64,000 bases of DNA. It comes from Cellulomonas sp. P24. GTDB taxonomy: Bacteria > Actinomycetota > Actinomycetes > Actinomycetales > Cellulomonadaceae. Position numbers and translations under genes: made by a program. The notes below the pieces were generated by a model that worked only from the letters and a program-made list of their open reading frames with translations, had not been told where the DNA came from and searched no databases. Positions 34,020 to 42,604 of the stretch are shown here, piece by piece. The stretch lies in NCBI RefSeq assembly GCF_024704385.1, contig NZ_JAJDFX010000002.1:1798001-1862000 (forward strand). Reading direction: 5' to 3'. The number at the start of each line of letters is the position of its first letter. Position 1 is the stretch's first letter.

Positions 34020-34596
34020 CCGGGCGTGGCGCGATAGCGCCGGGCTCTTGACTTGAAGTAGCAACGTTACTGGGGAGCCCTCGAAGCCACCCCGGGAGCC
34101 GGAACGGGCCGGGCGGGCCCCGGTGCGGGGACGGGGGATGCGGGGCGCGCGCACGGCGCGCGAGCGCCGAGCACGCACCGCACCGCTGCACCGCTCGGGA
34201 CAGTCGAACCCCACCGCACCCACGGGCGCGTGCGGGTCGGGCTCGCACTGAGGCGTCCATCCGATAGCGGAGCACCAGCCCGGAACGCAGACGGGGCCTG
34301 CGGGCACCTTCACGCCCGACTCGTGGACCTTGGTGCGGAGCACCGACCCCGACCACGCGCGGACCGCCCGGAGGACCCGTCGGAGTGCAGGGCCACGCTC
34401 AGCGATCGGATGGCCGCCGGAGGCAAGACGACAGACCACGGCGAGCACGCGGGCCCGGGAACCAGCAAGCGCGCGAACCCCCAGGTCAGGACGTCACGGC
34501 GAGGGGGCACATTGACGAATAGTCGCGAACCCGACACCGGTCACCCCCGCCCTCCCCACCCCGAAACCCCAGCGCCGTACCCCGCACTACGTCACG
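34020..34596. other. Noncoding region before RDD copy 2
   Basis: 577 bases with no convincing gene. The first half is very GC-rich with alternating GCGC runs (34130-34170). The last ~70 bases (from about 34527) are homologous to the sequence that precedes RDD copy 1 (from about 30310), including the 3' end of the MFS gene, so the duplication boundary lies here. Confidence 0.6.
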
Positions 34597-35679
34597 ATGG
34601 GAACCGTGACGCTTCCGGGGGGCACGTCCGTCGACTTCGCTGCACCGCTGCACGCCGTCGACCGCCTGGAACCTGTCTACGCGAGCTGGACCAAGCGGGT
34701 GGTGGCAGCGGTCGTCGATGCCGTGATCGCTGCGGGCGTGGCGTACCTCGCGCCGATCGGCGTCGGGACGACGTTCCCGTTCCTCGGGCAACCGGCTTCG
34801 CTCACCGGACTCAACCCGCTGGTCGGGTCGTGGTTCCGCAACCCGTGGGTGGTGGCCGTCATCGTGGTGACGATCGTCATGCAGGCCTACCTCGGCGTCA
34901 CCCCGGGCAAGGTGCTGGTCGGGATCGCGGTGGTGAGCGAGTCGGATGCCCGTCCGATCGGGTTGGTGCGGACGTTGCTGCGGTGGCTGGCCCACGTGGT
35001 CGACGGGATCCTCTTCATCGGCTACCTCCGGCCGCTCTGGAACTCGCGCCGCAAGACGTTCGCCGACAGCGCCGTCGGGAGTGTTGTCCTGGTCACCCGA
35101 CGTCCGCGGCCGCATCGCTGGCTCATCTCGCGGTCGGCGCCGGATGTGGGGCCGCCGTTCACGTGGGAGGCAGCCGCCACACCGAGGTGGCGCCGAGCGG
35201 CGACGTGGCTCTCGGTCCTCGCCGTCGGGCTGGGCGGCCTGTTCACCTTCGCGCCGTCCACGAGGGTGGATCCCGCACCGGCGGATCTCACGTGCACGAT
35301 GACCAGGCTGGACGCCGGGGCCGCCAGGCTGACGCACGCGACCCTGCACGCGATCACGTCGACGGGGCTGGTCACCCGGCTCGGTGTGACCCGCCGACTC
35401 GGCTCGACGCCCCAGGGCGCGTGGGCCGACTGGACCTGGGGTGGGACCCTGTCACCGAACGACGAGGTCACGTTCCGTCTGGTCGTGACCGCCGCCGATG
35501 GGACGTCCACGACCCACGACTTCCCGTTCTTCGACACCTCCACGAGCTTCGCGACGATGCAGGTCCCCTCGAACACGCTGCAGGGAGTCGGCGACCGCTG
35601 GTCGTGGGCCGCGTCGGTCATCGTGAACGGCGTCGAGTCACCCGCGTGCGTGGGCCACGTGACCGGCCTCTTCACCTGA
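34597..35679 (+). CDS. RDD-family membrane protein with C-terminal external domain, copy 2
   Basis: 360 residues, paralogue of the gene at 30379 with the same order: TLPGGTSVD start, RDD helices (VMQAYLGVTPGKVLVGI, LLRWLAHVVDGILFIGYLRPLW, RRKTFADSAVGSVVLV), a membrane helix near 203-220 and a C-terminal external domain (TSTTHDFPFFDTST, WSWAASVIVNG). Upstream 5' flanks are alike too. Copy 2 starts at ATG 34597 with the same CGTCACG context and no ribosome site. Followed by a convergent SDR gene after 44 bases. Confidence 0.82.
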   Translation: MGTVTLPGGTSVDFAAPLHAVDRLEPVYASWTKRVVAAVVDAVIAAGVAYLAPIGVGTTFPFLGQPASLTGLNPLVGSWFRNPWVVAVIVVTIVMQAYLGVTPGKVLVGIAVVSESDARPIGLVRTLLRWLAHVVDGILFIGYLRPLWNSRRKTFADSAVGSVVLVTRRPRPHRWLISRSAPDVGPPFTWEAAATPRWRRAATWLSVLAVGLGGLFTFAPSTRVDPAPADLTCTMTRLDAGAARLTHATLHAITSTGLVTRLGVTRRLGSTPQGAWADWTWGGTLSPNDEVTFRLVVTAADGTSTTHDFPFFDTSTSFATMQVPSNTLQGVGDRWSWAASVIVNGVESPACVGHVTGLFT

Positions 35680-35723
35680 CGCAGTCGTCCCACCGGCGCG
35701 TGGCGCCGACCCCGGGCCAGCAG

Positions 35724-36419
35724 TCACCACGGCTCCACCCCCGCCGCGTCGACGAGGGTCCCCGTCGGCCCGTCGGCCCCGATGAGCGCCATCCGCACGA
35801 TCGCCACCGCACCCTGCTCGACGGTCTGCGTCCCGCGGTGACCGTTGAGGTCCGTCGCCGTGTAGCCGGGGTCCACGGCGTTGATCCGGATCCCGGGGAA
35901 GGCGCGCGCGTACTGCAGGGTGAGCATGTTCACGGCGGCCTTCGACGAGCTGTAGGCCACGAGCGTGAACTGCGCGGCGATGTTGTCGGGGTCGGTCGTC
36001 AGCGCGAACGACCCCAGCCCGCTGCTGACGTTCACGACGACGGGCGACGTGCTCGCCTCGAGCAGCGGCAGGAACGCGTGCATCATCCGCACGATGCCGA
36101 ACACGTTGGTGTCGAAGGTCCGCACCATGTCGGGGCCGCTGACGTCCCGCGGGGTCGGTCCGCTCCCGGCGATGCCCGCATTGTTGACGAGCACGTCGAG
36201 GTGGCCTTCCTCGGCCCGGACGACGGCCGCGGCAGCCTGAACCGAAGCGTCGTCGGTGATGTCGATGAGGAGCGGCCGTGCGCCGATCGATGCGGCGACC
36301 TCCTGCCCGCGCTGCGCGTCGCGCGCCCCGAGGTAGACGGTGTGGCCGGCGGCGAGCAGCTCGCGAGCGGTCTGCAGGCCCAGGCCCTTGTTGGCTCCGG
36401 TGATCAAGGTGATGGTCAT
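35724..36419 (-). CDS. Short-chain dehydrogenase/reductase (classical SDR)
   Basis: 231 residues. TGANKGLG cofactor motif at 7-14, NNAG near 83, catalytic Ser in NVSSGLG near 134, YSSSK (Tyr-Lys pair) near 158, and the DPGYTATD loop after it. Complete classical NAD(P)H-dependent oxidoreductase of carbonyl-reductase type. Divergent from an XRE/MmyB-type regulator gene, a pairing common in actinobacteria in which the regulator controls the reductase. Confidence 0.93.
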   Translation of the reverse strand: MTITLITGANKGLGLQTARELLAAGHTVYLGARDAQRGQEVAASIGARPLLIDITDDASVQAAAAVVRAEEGHLDVLVNNAGIAGSGPTPRDVSGPDMVRTFDTNVFGIVRMMHAFLPLLEASTSPVVVNVSSGLGSFALTTDPDNIAAQFTLVAYSSSKAAVNMLTLQYARAFPGIRINAVDPGYTATDLNGHRGTQTVEQGAVAIVRMALIGADGPTGTLVDAAGVEPW

Positions 36420-36532
36420 GCGCCCAGCATCGCCGGGCCCGTCCGTCGCAGGCAGTGCCCGCCACAGACCCTGGACCAGCAGGGCCAGGCTGCGACGGTC
36501 GCCGACGCCGCGCCGTCCCCGATACTGAGCCG

Positions 36533-37363
36533 GTGACCCAGCTCGGCCTCGCCCTGCACCGCTGGCGCGACCGGGTCAGCCCGGCGATGGTCGGGCTGCC
36601 CGACGCGGAACCTCGCCGCGCCGTCGGCCTCCGGCGCGAGGAGCTCGCCCAGCTCGCCGGGCTGTCCGTCGACTACCTCACGCGCCTCGAGCAGGGCCGC
36701 GCGACGCGCCCCTCCACGCAGGTCGTCACCTCGCTCGCGCGCGCGCTGCGGCTCTCGACCCAGGAACGCGACCATCTCTTCCTGCTCGCCGGGCACGCAC
36801 CGCCCGCCGCCGGGCTGGCCCCGACGCACGTCCCCGCGGGGGTGCAACGCTTGCTCGACCGGTTGACCGACACGCCGGTCAGCGTCTACGACGCCACCTG
36901 GAACCTGCTCACGTGGAACCAGCGGTGGGCCGCTCTTCTCGGCGAGCCACCCGCGCGCACCGGCCACGAGCGCAACCTCGTCTGGCGGTATTTCACGGAT
37001 CGGCCGAGTCGGGTGGGCCACACCCCGGAGCAGGACGACGCGTTCGCGAGTGCCCTGGTCGCGGACCTCCGTGCGGCGGACGCCCGGTACCCGAACGATG
37101 TGTCGCTGCGGTCGCTCGTGCGCGACCTGACCGAGGCGAGCCCGCGGTTCGTCGAGCTGTGGGACGGGTACGCCGTCGCCACCCACGAGTCGAGCCGCAA
37201 GACGATCCATCACCCCGAGGTCGGTGCGCTCACGCTCGACTGCGACGTGCTGACCGTCCCCGGCAGCGACCTGCGCATCGTCGCGTACACGGCCGAGCCC
37301 GGGAGCGACGCGGCCGACCGGCTGGCGCTGCTCGCCGTCCTCGGTACCAGCCCGTCGGTCTGA
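36533..37363 (+). CDS. XRE-type regulator with MmyB-like ligand domain
   Basis: 276 residues from GTG 36533. The N-terminal HTH reads GLRREELAQLAGLSVDYLTRLEQGRATRPS (~26-55), then LSTQERDHLFLLAG. The C-terminal part (VSVYDATWNLLTWNQRWAALLG, NLVWRYFTD, LTLDCDVLTVPGSDLRIVAYTAEPGS) is the MmyB-like PAS-related domain that binds fatty acids or similar ligands. It likely regulates the divergent SDR gene. The last 35 bases, including the stop codon, are duplicated just downstream. Confidence 0.92.
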   Translation: MTQLGLALHRWRDRVSPAMVGLPDAEPRRAVGLRREELAQLAGLSVDYLTRLEQGRATRPSTQVVTSLARALRLSTQERDHLFLLAGHAPPAAGLAPTHVPAGVQRLLDRLTDTPVSVYDATWNLLTWNQRWAALLGEPPARTGHERNLVWRYFTDRPSRVGHTPEQDDAFASALVADLRAADARYPNDVSLRSLVRDLTEASPRFVELWDGYAVATHESSRKTIHHPEVGALTLDCDVLTVPGSDLRIVAYTAEPGSDAADRLALLAVLGTSPSV

Positions 37364-37399
37364 CGCTCGCCGTCCTCGGCGCCAGCCCGTCGGTCTGGC
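37330..37399. repeat. 35-bp tandem duplication of a gene 3' end
   Basis: Copy 1 (37330-37364) is the end of the XRE gene (LAVLGTSPSV-stop). Copy 2 (37365-37399) differs at 3 of 35 positions, one of which changes the stop TGA to TGG. Confidence 0.92.
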
Positions 37400-37407
37400 C
37401 GGCTGTC

Positions 37408-37440
37408 GCCCGCCGCTCTCTCAGGCCGCTCGCGCTCAGG
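37408..37440. repeat. Two 15-bp units at the YhgE/Pip stop codon
   Basis: On the minus strand GCC-TGA-GCGCGAGCG is followed by GCC-TGA-GAGAGCGGC. The first TGA is the stop of the YhgE/Pip-like gene. The unit resembles the malQ-end unit GCC-TGA-GAGAGCAGG, 25 kb away. Confidence 0.7.
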
Positions 37441-39592
37441 CCACGCGTGCCCACCGGGCGAGCTGACCAGCCGGGACGACGCGGTGCCGGGCGATCGCCG
37501 CGACCGTGAGCCCGAGCCCGACCAGGGCCCACACCACGAGGAGCACCACCGGTCCGAGCACGCTGCCGCTGCCGGTGGCCACGGCCTGCAAGGCCCCCAG
37601 GGCCGGCGACGGTGGGAGCAGCCCGAACGTCGAGTCGAGCACGGCCGGGACCGTGGACACCACGACGGTGGCCAGGGCGACCACGGCGATCACGACCGAG
37701 ACGAATCGGCCGACCCCGCGGAACGCCGCCACCAGCCCCTGGTTCACGGCCGCGAACACGACACCGGCCAGCGCCGCCACGGCGCCGAACGCCACCCAGC
37801 CGCCGGGCGACAGGTTCAGCACGGCCGCCATCGACGCGGTCAGCACCACGCCCTGGATCGCACCGATCAGCGCCGCCGGGGCGAATGCCCGCAGCGCGAG
37901 CGACAACGACGACCGCGTGGACCCGAGCGCCCGTGCCGGTTGCGCCCCCAGGACGAGGAACGTGGCCAACCCACCCAGCCACAGCGCGACGACGATCAGG
38001 AACGGCACGCTGCTGGACCCGAACAAGGAGGTGTTCCCGTTCGACGCCGCGACGGGATCCGCGACGACGCCGGCGAGGGTCTTGGCCTGCTCGGCCGTGC
38101 TGGCCGGCACCTGTGCCGCGGCCTGACCCAACCCGTCGGCCAGCGAGGACGTGCCCGAGGCGATCGAGTCGGCGCCGCTGCCGAGGGACGTCGCACCGGA
38201 GGACACCTGCGAGGCGCCGGATGCGAGCGCGGTCGCGCCGCTGGCCAGCTGGTGCGCGGCGGAGGCGGACTTCGCGAGGTACGACGCGAGGGTGCGGAGC
38301 CCGGTCACGGACGACGTGGCGCCGTCGGCGATCGACTTCCCCCCGGCCGCGAGCTGTGCGGTGCTCGACGCGAGCGACGGTGCGCCGTTCACGCCGGTGT
38401 TCACCGCCGCGTCCAGACCGGCGGCCCCCTGGGCGAGCTGGGCTGCCGAGTATGCGAGGGACGGCTGCTGACCTGCGGCGGGTGCGCTGGTGCTCTGCTG
38501 CGCGGTGATCGTCGCGGTGAGCTGGTCGCACGCCGTCGTGACACCGGCCCGGCACGCCGTGGCGAGCTGGCTGATCCCGTCGAGGAACGTCCCGATGCCG
38601 CTGCTGAGCTGGGAGGCACCCGAGGACAACGACGCGGTGCCCGACGCGAGCCCGCCCGTCCCGTTCACCCCGGCGGAGAGCGCAGAGAGCCCGGATGCGA
38701 GCTGCTGGGCGCCGGGCACGGCGGCGGCCGCGGAGGTCGCCGAGGACGACGTCTGGGAGGCGAGGGCGTCGAGCCCCGAGGCGAGCTGCGCGGACCCGGA
38801 GGCCAGCGACGTCGCACCGGTGTCGAGCTGACCGGCGCCGCTGGCGAGCTGTTGCGCGCCACCGGTGAGCGACTGGGCTCCGCTCGCGAGCTTCCCGGCG
38901 CCGTCAGCGGCCTCGGTGAGCTTGCCGTGCAGGGTGTCGAAGCCGATGAAGACGTTCTGCAGGTAGGTCGTGGTCAGCTGCTGCCCGAGCACGCGCACGG
39001 CGGTGCTGGTGACCGCCTGGGCGACGGCCGTGTCGACGATCCGCGCCCGGTCGCTCATCGCGATGTCGATCGTCGCCTTCTCGGCGTGCGTCGGGTCGGT
39101 CGCGGTGGACGTCGCGGCGGCCGAGAAGCCTGAGGGGATCGTGACGACCGTCGCGTACCGGCCGTCGGCCAGCCCGGCTGCGGCGTCGGACGCGTCGGTG
39201 ACCACCCAGGTGAAGTTGGTGGTCGCGTCCGAGCCCGAGACGTTGGCCGCCGCGGTCGGCGATGCGCTGGGCGAGGGGCTGGCCGACGGGGAAGCGGTCG
39301 GTGACGCCGTCGCGGACGCCGTGCTCGCCGTCGCTCCCGTCGACGTGACCAGACCGGCCGCGAGCTCGCGGCCGAGCGGGACGGTCTGGCCGTTGACCTT
39401 CACCGGGGTGTCGAGGTTGACCACCGCGGCGTCCATCCGGCTGAGGCGTTCGGTCGGTTGCCACAGCGCCCACGTGAGCAGGCCGCCGACGGTGAGCGGG
39501 ACGAGCACGAGCCCGAGCACGGTGAACCAGGTCACGCGGCCGCCGGCTCGTGCACGCTCGGGACGCAGGAGGGTGTCCATGACAGGAGGCAC
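37436..39592 (-). CDS. YhgE/Pip-like membrane protein
   Basis: 718 residues. One N-terminal membrane helix (~22-43, FTVLGLVLVPLTVGGLLTWALW) is followed by NLDTPVKVNGQTVPLGRELAAGLV, the YhgE/Pip N-terminal domain. A large external part contains a long series of LASGAxxLxxGAxxL heptad-like repeats (~225-470), expected to form helical hairpins. Five or six C-terminal helices (~520-700) follow. Family members include phage-infection protein and type VII secretion-associated or transporter-associated proteins. It begins 5 bases after the MMPL-ATPase stop (GTG 39592, or ATG four codons on), so they form an operon. Confidence 0.85.
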   Translation of the reverse strand: MPPVMDTLLRPERARAGGRVTWFTVLGLVLVPLTVGGLLTWALWQPTERLSRMDAAVVNLDTPVKVNGQTVPLGRELAAGLVTSTGATASTASATASPTASPSASPSPSASPTAAANVSGSDATTNFTWVVTDASDAAAGLADGRYATVVTIPSGFSAAATSTATDPTHAEKATIDIAMSDRARIVDTAVAQAVTSTAVRVLGQQLTTTYLQNVFIGFDTLHGKLTEAADGAGKLASGAQSLTGGAQQLASGAGQLDTGATSLASGSAQLASGLDALASQTSSSATSAAAAVPGAQQLASGLSALSAGVNGTGGLASGTASLSSGASQLSSGIGTFLDGISQLATACRAGVTTACDQLTATITAQQSTSAPAAGQQPSLAYSAAQLAQGAAGLDAAVNTGVNGAPSLASSTAQLAAGGKSIADGATSSVTGLRTLASYLAKSASAAHQLASGATALASGASQVSSGATSLGSGADSIASGTSSLADGLGQAAAQVPASTAEQAKTLAGVVADPVAASNGNTSLFGSSSVPFLIVVALWLGGLATFLVLGAQPARALGSTRSSLSLALRAFAPAALIGAIQGVVLTASMAAVLNLSPGGWVAFGAVAALAGVVFAAVNQGLVAAFRGVGRFVSVVIAVVALATVVVSTVPAVLDSTFGLLPPSPALGALQAVATGSGSVLGPVVLLVVWALVGLGLTVAAIARHRVVPAGQLARWARVA

Positions 39593-39597
39593 GGCGA

Positions 39598-42477
39598 TCA
39601 GAGCACCTTCGCGAGGTCGGGGACGGCGGTCAGCGTGAGTGTGGTGGTCGGCGGAGCGGGCAGCAGGTCCCGCACGGCCTCGACCGTCTGCGCGCTGACC
39701 ACGAGCGTCAGCGGTCTTCCGTCGGCCGCCGCGGTGGTGAGGGCCGCGCGCAGCTCGTCGCGCACCGCACGTTGCAGCACCGGGTCGGCGACGGCGTCGA
39801 GGTCGTCCACCACGACGACCGGGGTGTGCGGGGCGAACGCCTCACGCAGCTCGCTCACCGGATCGGCGGCCCGCATGAGACGGGCGAACGCGACCCGGCG
39901 GCGGATGTCCCGTGCGCGCACCGGCGCGACGAGGCCGTCGACCTTCAGGGCGCCGTCGTCGGCGTGCGCTCGGCCGGCGATGGTCAGCAGCACCGCGGTG
40001 CGCCCGCTGCGGTGCGGCCCGGCGACGACCAGCACTCCCCCGGTCGGCACCCGGACGGAGACGTCCCGGTACAGCGGGGTGCCGTCGGGGCGGTCGAGCC
40101 GCAGCCCGGCCGCGACGATCGCGTCGTCGGCCCCGGGCTCCGGCCAGTCCGCGAGCGCCAGCTCGCTCGACAGCCCCTCGCCCTCGATGTCGAACGACGG
40201 CAGGATCCGGTCCAGGCGTCGGGGCATGTGCCAGGCGCGGTCGCCGAGCAGCTGCAGCACGGCGGGCACCAGCGTCATGCGCACCACGAACGCGTCGACG
40301 AACACGCCCGACGCGAGACCCAGCGCGATGGGCTTGATGTTGACGTCACCCTCGGGGACGAACGCCGCGAAGACGGAGAACATGATGGTCGCGGCGGCGG
40401 TGACGACGACGGCCGAGGCGGTGAACCCGCTGCGGATCGCAGCGCGCGCATCCCCGCCGTGCACGTAGTCCTCGCGCATCCGGGAGACGAGGAACACCTC
40501 GTAGTCCATCGCGAGACCGAACAGCACGCCCATGAGCACGATCGGCATGAAGCTGATGACGGGCATGGTGTGGTCGAGCCCGAACAGGCTCGCGCCCCAG
40601 CCCTTCTCGAACACCATCGCGACGACGCCGAACGACGCCGCGACCGACAGCAGGTAGCCGAGAGTCGCTTTGAGCGGCACCCACAGGGACCGGAACACCA
40701 TGGTGAGCAGCACGAACGACAGCCCGACCACGAGGATCCCGAACGGCAGCAGCGCGTTGCCGAGCCGGTCGGAGATGTCGATCTGCACCGCGGTCACGCC
40801 GGTGACGGACAGGTTCACGCCGTAGGTCTGCTGGAAGTGGTCGTGCAGGCTGCGGATCTTGGCGACGAGGTCCTTGGTCGCCTGCGAGTCGGGGCCGCCG
40901 GTCGGCACGACCTGGATGATCCCGGTGGTCGCGTCGGCGTTCGGGGTGGCGACCGGCACGGATGCGACCCCGGGCAGGGCCTCGATCTCCTTCTTGAGGT
41001 CCGACATGAGCGTCATCGGGTCCTTCGAGCCGACGATCGTGCCGGTGACGATGAGCGGGCCGTTGTAGCCCGGGCCGAAGTGCTCGGCAAGGAGGTCGTA
41101 GCTGACCCGGGCCCGCGAGCCCGCGGCCTGCGTCCCGGCGTCCGGCAGGGCCAGGCGCAGGTCGAGCGCGGGGAGCGCGACGGCACCGAGCCCGAGGACG
41201 ACGAGCAGGATCGTCACCACGGGCCAGCGCGTGACGGCCCGCACCCACCCGAGGAAGAACCGGTTCTGGTGCACCTGCTCGCCGGCGAGGTGCGAGCCGC
41301 GCGACGCGGCGGTCGCGGTCGCATCGCGCTCCGTGGTCTCGTCCGTGGTCGCGTCCGCGGCTGTGGTCGCTGCCACCGCGCCGTGCCGCCTCGACCCGCC
41401 GGTCGCCGCGTCGGCGTTCCGGGCCCGACGCGCCGCCCGACGCTCGCGCCGGTAGCCGGGCCGCACCCGGTCACCGGCGAAGCCGAGGAGGGCGGGCGTC
41501 AACGTCAGCGCGATCAGCACCGCGAGACCCACGGCGACGGCGGCGGCGAAGCCCATGATGGACAGGAACGGGATCCGGGCGACGGCCAACCCGACGAGGG
41601 CGATCATCACGGTGAGCCCGGCGAACACCACGGCGGAGCCGGCAGTCGCGAGTGCCCGGGCGGCCGACTCGCGCGGTTCCAGCCCGGCCCGGAGCTGGGC
41701 CTGGTGCCGGGACACGATGAACAGCGAGTAGTCGATCCCGACCGCGAGGCCGAGCATGAGCGCGAGCATCGGCGTGGTCGACGAGATCGTCGCGAACCGG
41801 GTGGCCAACGAGATCGCCGCGGTGGAGATGCCGACCCCGAGCAGGGCCGTGACCAGCGGCATGCCCGCGGCGAGGAACGACCCGAACGTCACGACCAGCA
41901 CGGCGAGCGCGACGAGCACGCCGACGCCCTCGGTGGCGCTCACCGTCGGGATGTGGAGCGAGAAGAGGTCACCGCCGAAGATCGCGGTCGATCCGGCCGG
42001 GAGGGCCGATCGCAGCGTCGACTCGACGTCGAGCAGTGCCGTGCGGGTGGCGTCGGTGATGCTGCCGCTCTGCCCGTCCATCTGCACGGTGACCACGGCC
42101 GCGGAGCCGTCGTTCGACACCCCGCCGGTCACCTGGGTGCCGAGCGGGTCGGTCACCGCGGCGACCTGGTTGACGTCCTTGAGCTGGGTGACCGCGGCCT
42201 CGAGCGGGCCCTCGACGGCGGTGTCGCGCACCGTCATCCCTGGCGGCGCGACGACGACGAGCCGTGCCGACGTTCCGCTGACCTGCGGGAACGTGTGGGC
42301 GAGCTGGTCGAGGGCCACCCCGGACTCGGTACCGGGGATCGAGAAGGTGTTGTCCGTGCCGGTGCTGAGGAACCGCGCACCGATCCCGATCGCGGCGATG
42401 ATCGTCAACCACGTCAGCAGCACGCGCAGTCGCGCGCCGAACGACCAGTGGCCGAGGCGGTAGAGCAGCGAGGACAC
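39598..42477 (-). CDS. MMPL (RND) transporter with C-terminal ATPase-like domain
   Basis: 959 residues from GTG 42477, GGAG 6 bases upstream. The first ~745 residues are a bacterial MMPL: helix 1, external loop, then a helix bundle with GIDYSLFIVSRHQ (proton-relay Asp), repeated as AMDYEVFLVSRM in the second half. A charged His/Thr/Ala-rich loop lies near 345-410. The C-terminal ~200 residues resemble an ABC-like P-loop domain: LYRDVSVRVPTGGVLVVAGPHRSGRTAVLLTIAGRA with GPHRSGRT as Walker A and PVVVVDDLDAV as Walker B. I see no LSGGQ signature, so it may bind nucleotide without being a normal ABC dimer. Function likely lipid or drug export. Confidence 0.85.
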   Translation of the reverse strand: MSSLLYRLGHWSFGARLRVLLTWLTIIAAIGIGARFLSTGTDNTFSIPGTESGVALDQLAHTFPQVSGTSARLVVVAPPGMTVRDTAVEGPLEAAVTQLKDVNQVAAVTDPLGTQVTGGVSNDGSAAVVTVQMDGQSGSITDATRTALLDVESTLRSALPAGSTAIFGGDLFSLHIPTVSATEGVGVLVALAVLVVTFGSFLAAGMPLVTALLGVGISTAAISLATRFATISSTTPMLALMLGLAVGIDYSLFIVSRHQAQLRAGLEPRESAARALATAGSAVVFAGLTVMIALVGLAVARIPFLSIMGFAAAVAVGLAVLIALTLTPALLGFAGDRVRPGYRRERRAARRARNADAATGGSRRHGAVAATTAADATTDETTERDATATAASRGSHLAGEQVHQNRFFLGWVRAVTRWPVVTILLVVLGLGAVALPALDLRLALPDAGTQAAGSRARVSYDLLAEHFGPGYNGPLIVTGTIVGSKDPMTLMSDLKKEIEALPGVASVPVATPNADATTGIIQVVPTGGPDSQATKDLVAKIRSLHDHFQQTYGVNLSVTGVTAVQIDISDRLGNALLPFGILVVGLSFVLLTMVFRSLWVPLKATLGYLLSVAASFGVVAMVFEKGWGASLFGLDHTMPVISFMPIVLMGVLFGLAMDYEVFLVSRMREDYVHGGDARAAIRSGFTASAVVVTAAATIMFSVFAAFVPEGDVNIKPIALGLASGVFVDAFVVRMTLVPAVLQLLGDRAWHMPRRLDRILPSFDIEGEGLSSELALADWPEPGADDAIVAAGLRLDRPDGTPLYRDVSVRVPTGGVLVVAGPHRSGRTAVLLTIAGRAHADDGALKVDGLVAPVRARDIRRRVAFARLMRAADPVSELREAFAPHTPVVVVDDLDAVADPVLQRAVRDELRAALTTAAADGRPLTLVVSAQTVEAVRDLLPAPPTTTLTLTAVPDLAKVL

Positions 42478-42518
42478 GTCGGCTCCAAGGATGGGTGGTC
42501 GGGGATGGATACATCCAC

Positions 42519-42546
42519 GTATCCGATACACGAACGTATCCGATAC
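42519..42546. promoter_or_regulatory. Paired TetR operators GTATCCGATAC
   Basis: Two perfect copies of the 11-bp palindrome GTATC-C-GATAC at 42519-42529 and 42536-42546, 17 bp apart, between the MMPL gene and the divergent TetR gene. The distance suits two repressor dimers side by side. Confidence 0.8.
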
Positions 42547-42604
42547 GATCGACACACGCCAAACCCACCAGGAGGTGGACACCATCTCGATCCAGCCCGA
42601 CGCC

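Noticed and set aside
34195-34215. T-arm-like GTTCGA on the minus strand
   Set aside because: Neighbouring bases do not form a T-stem, anticodon stem or acceptor stem.
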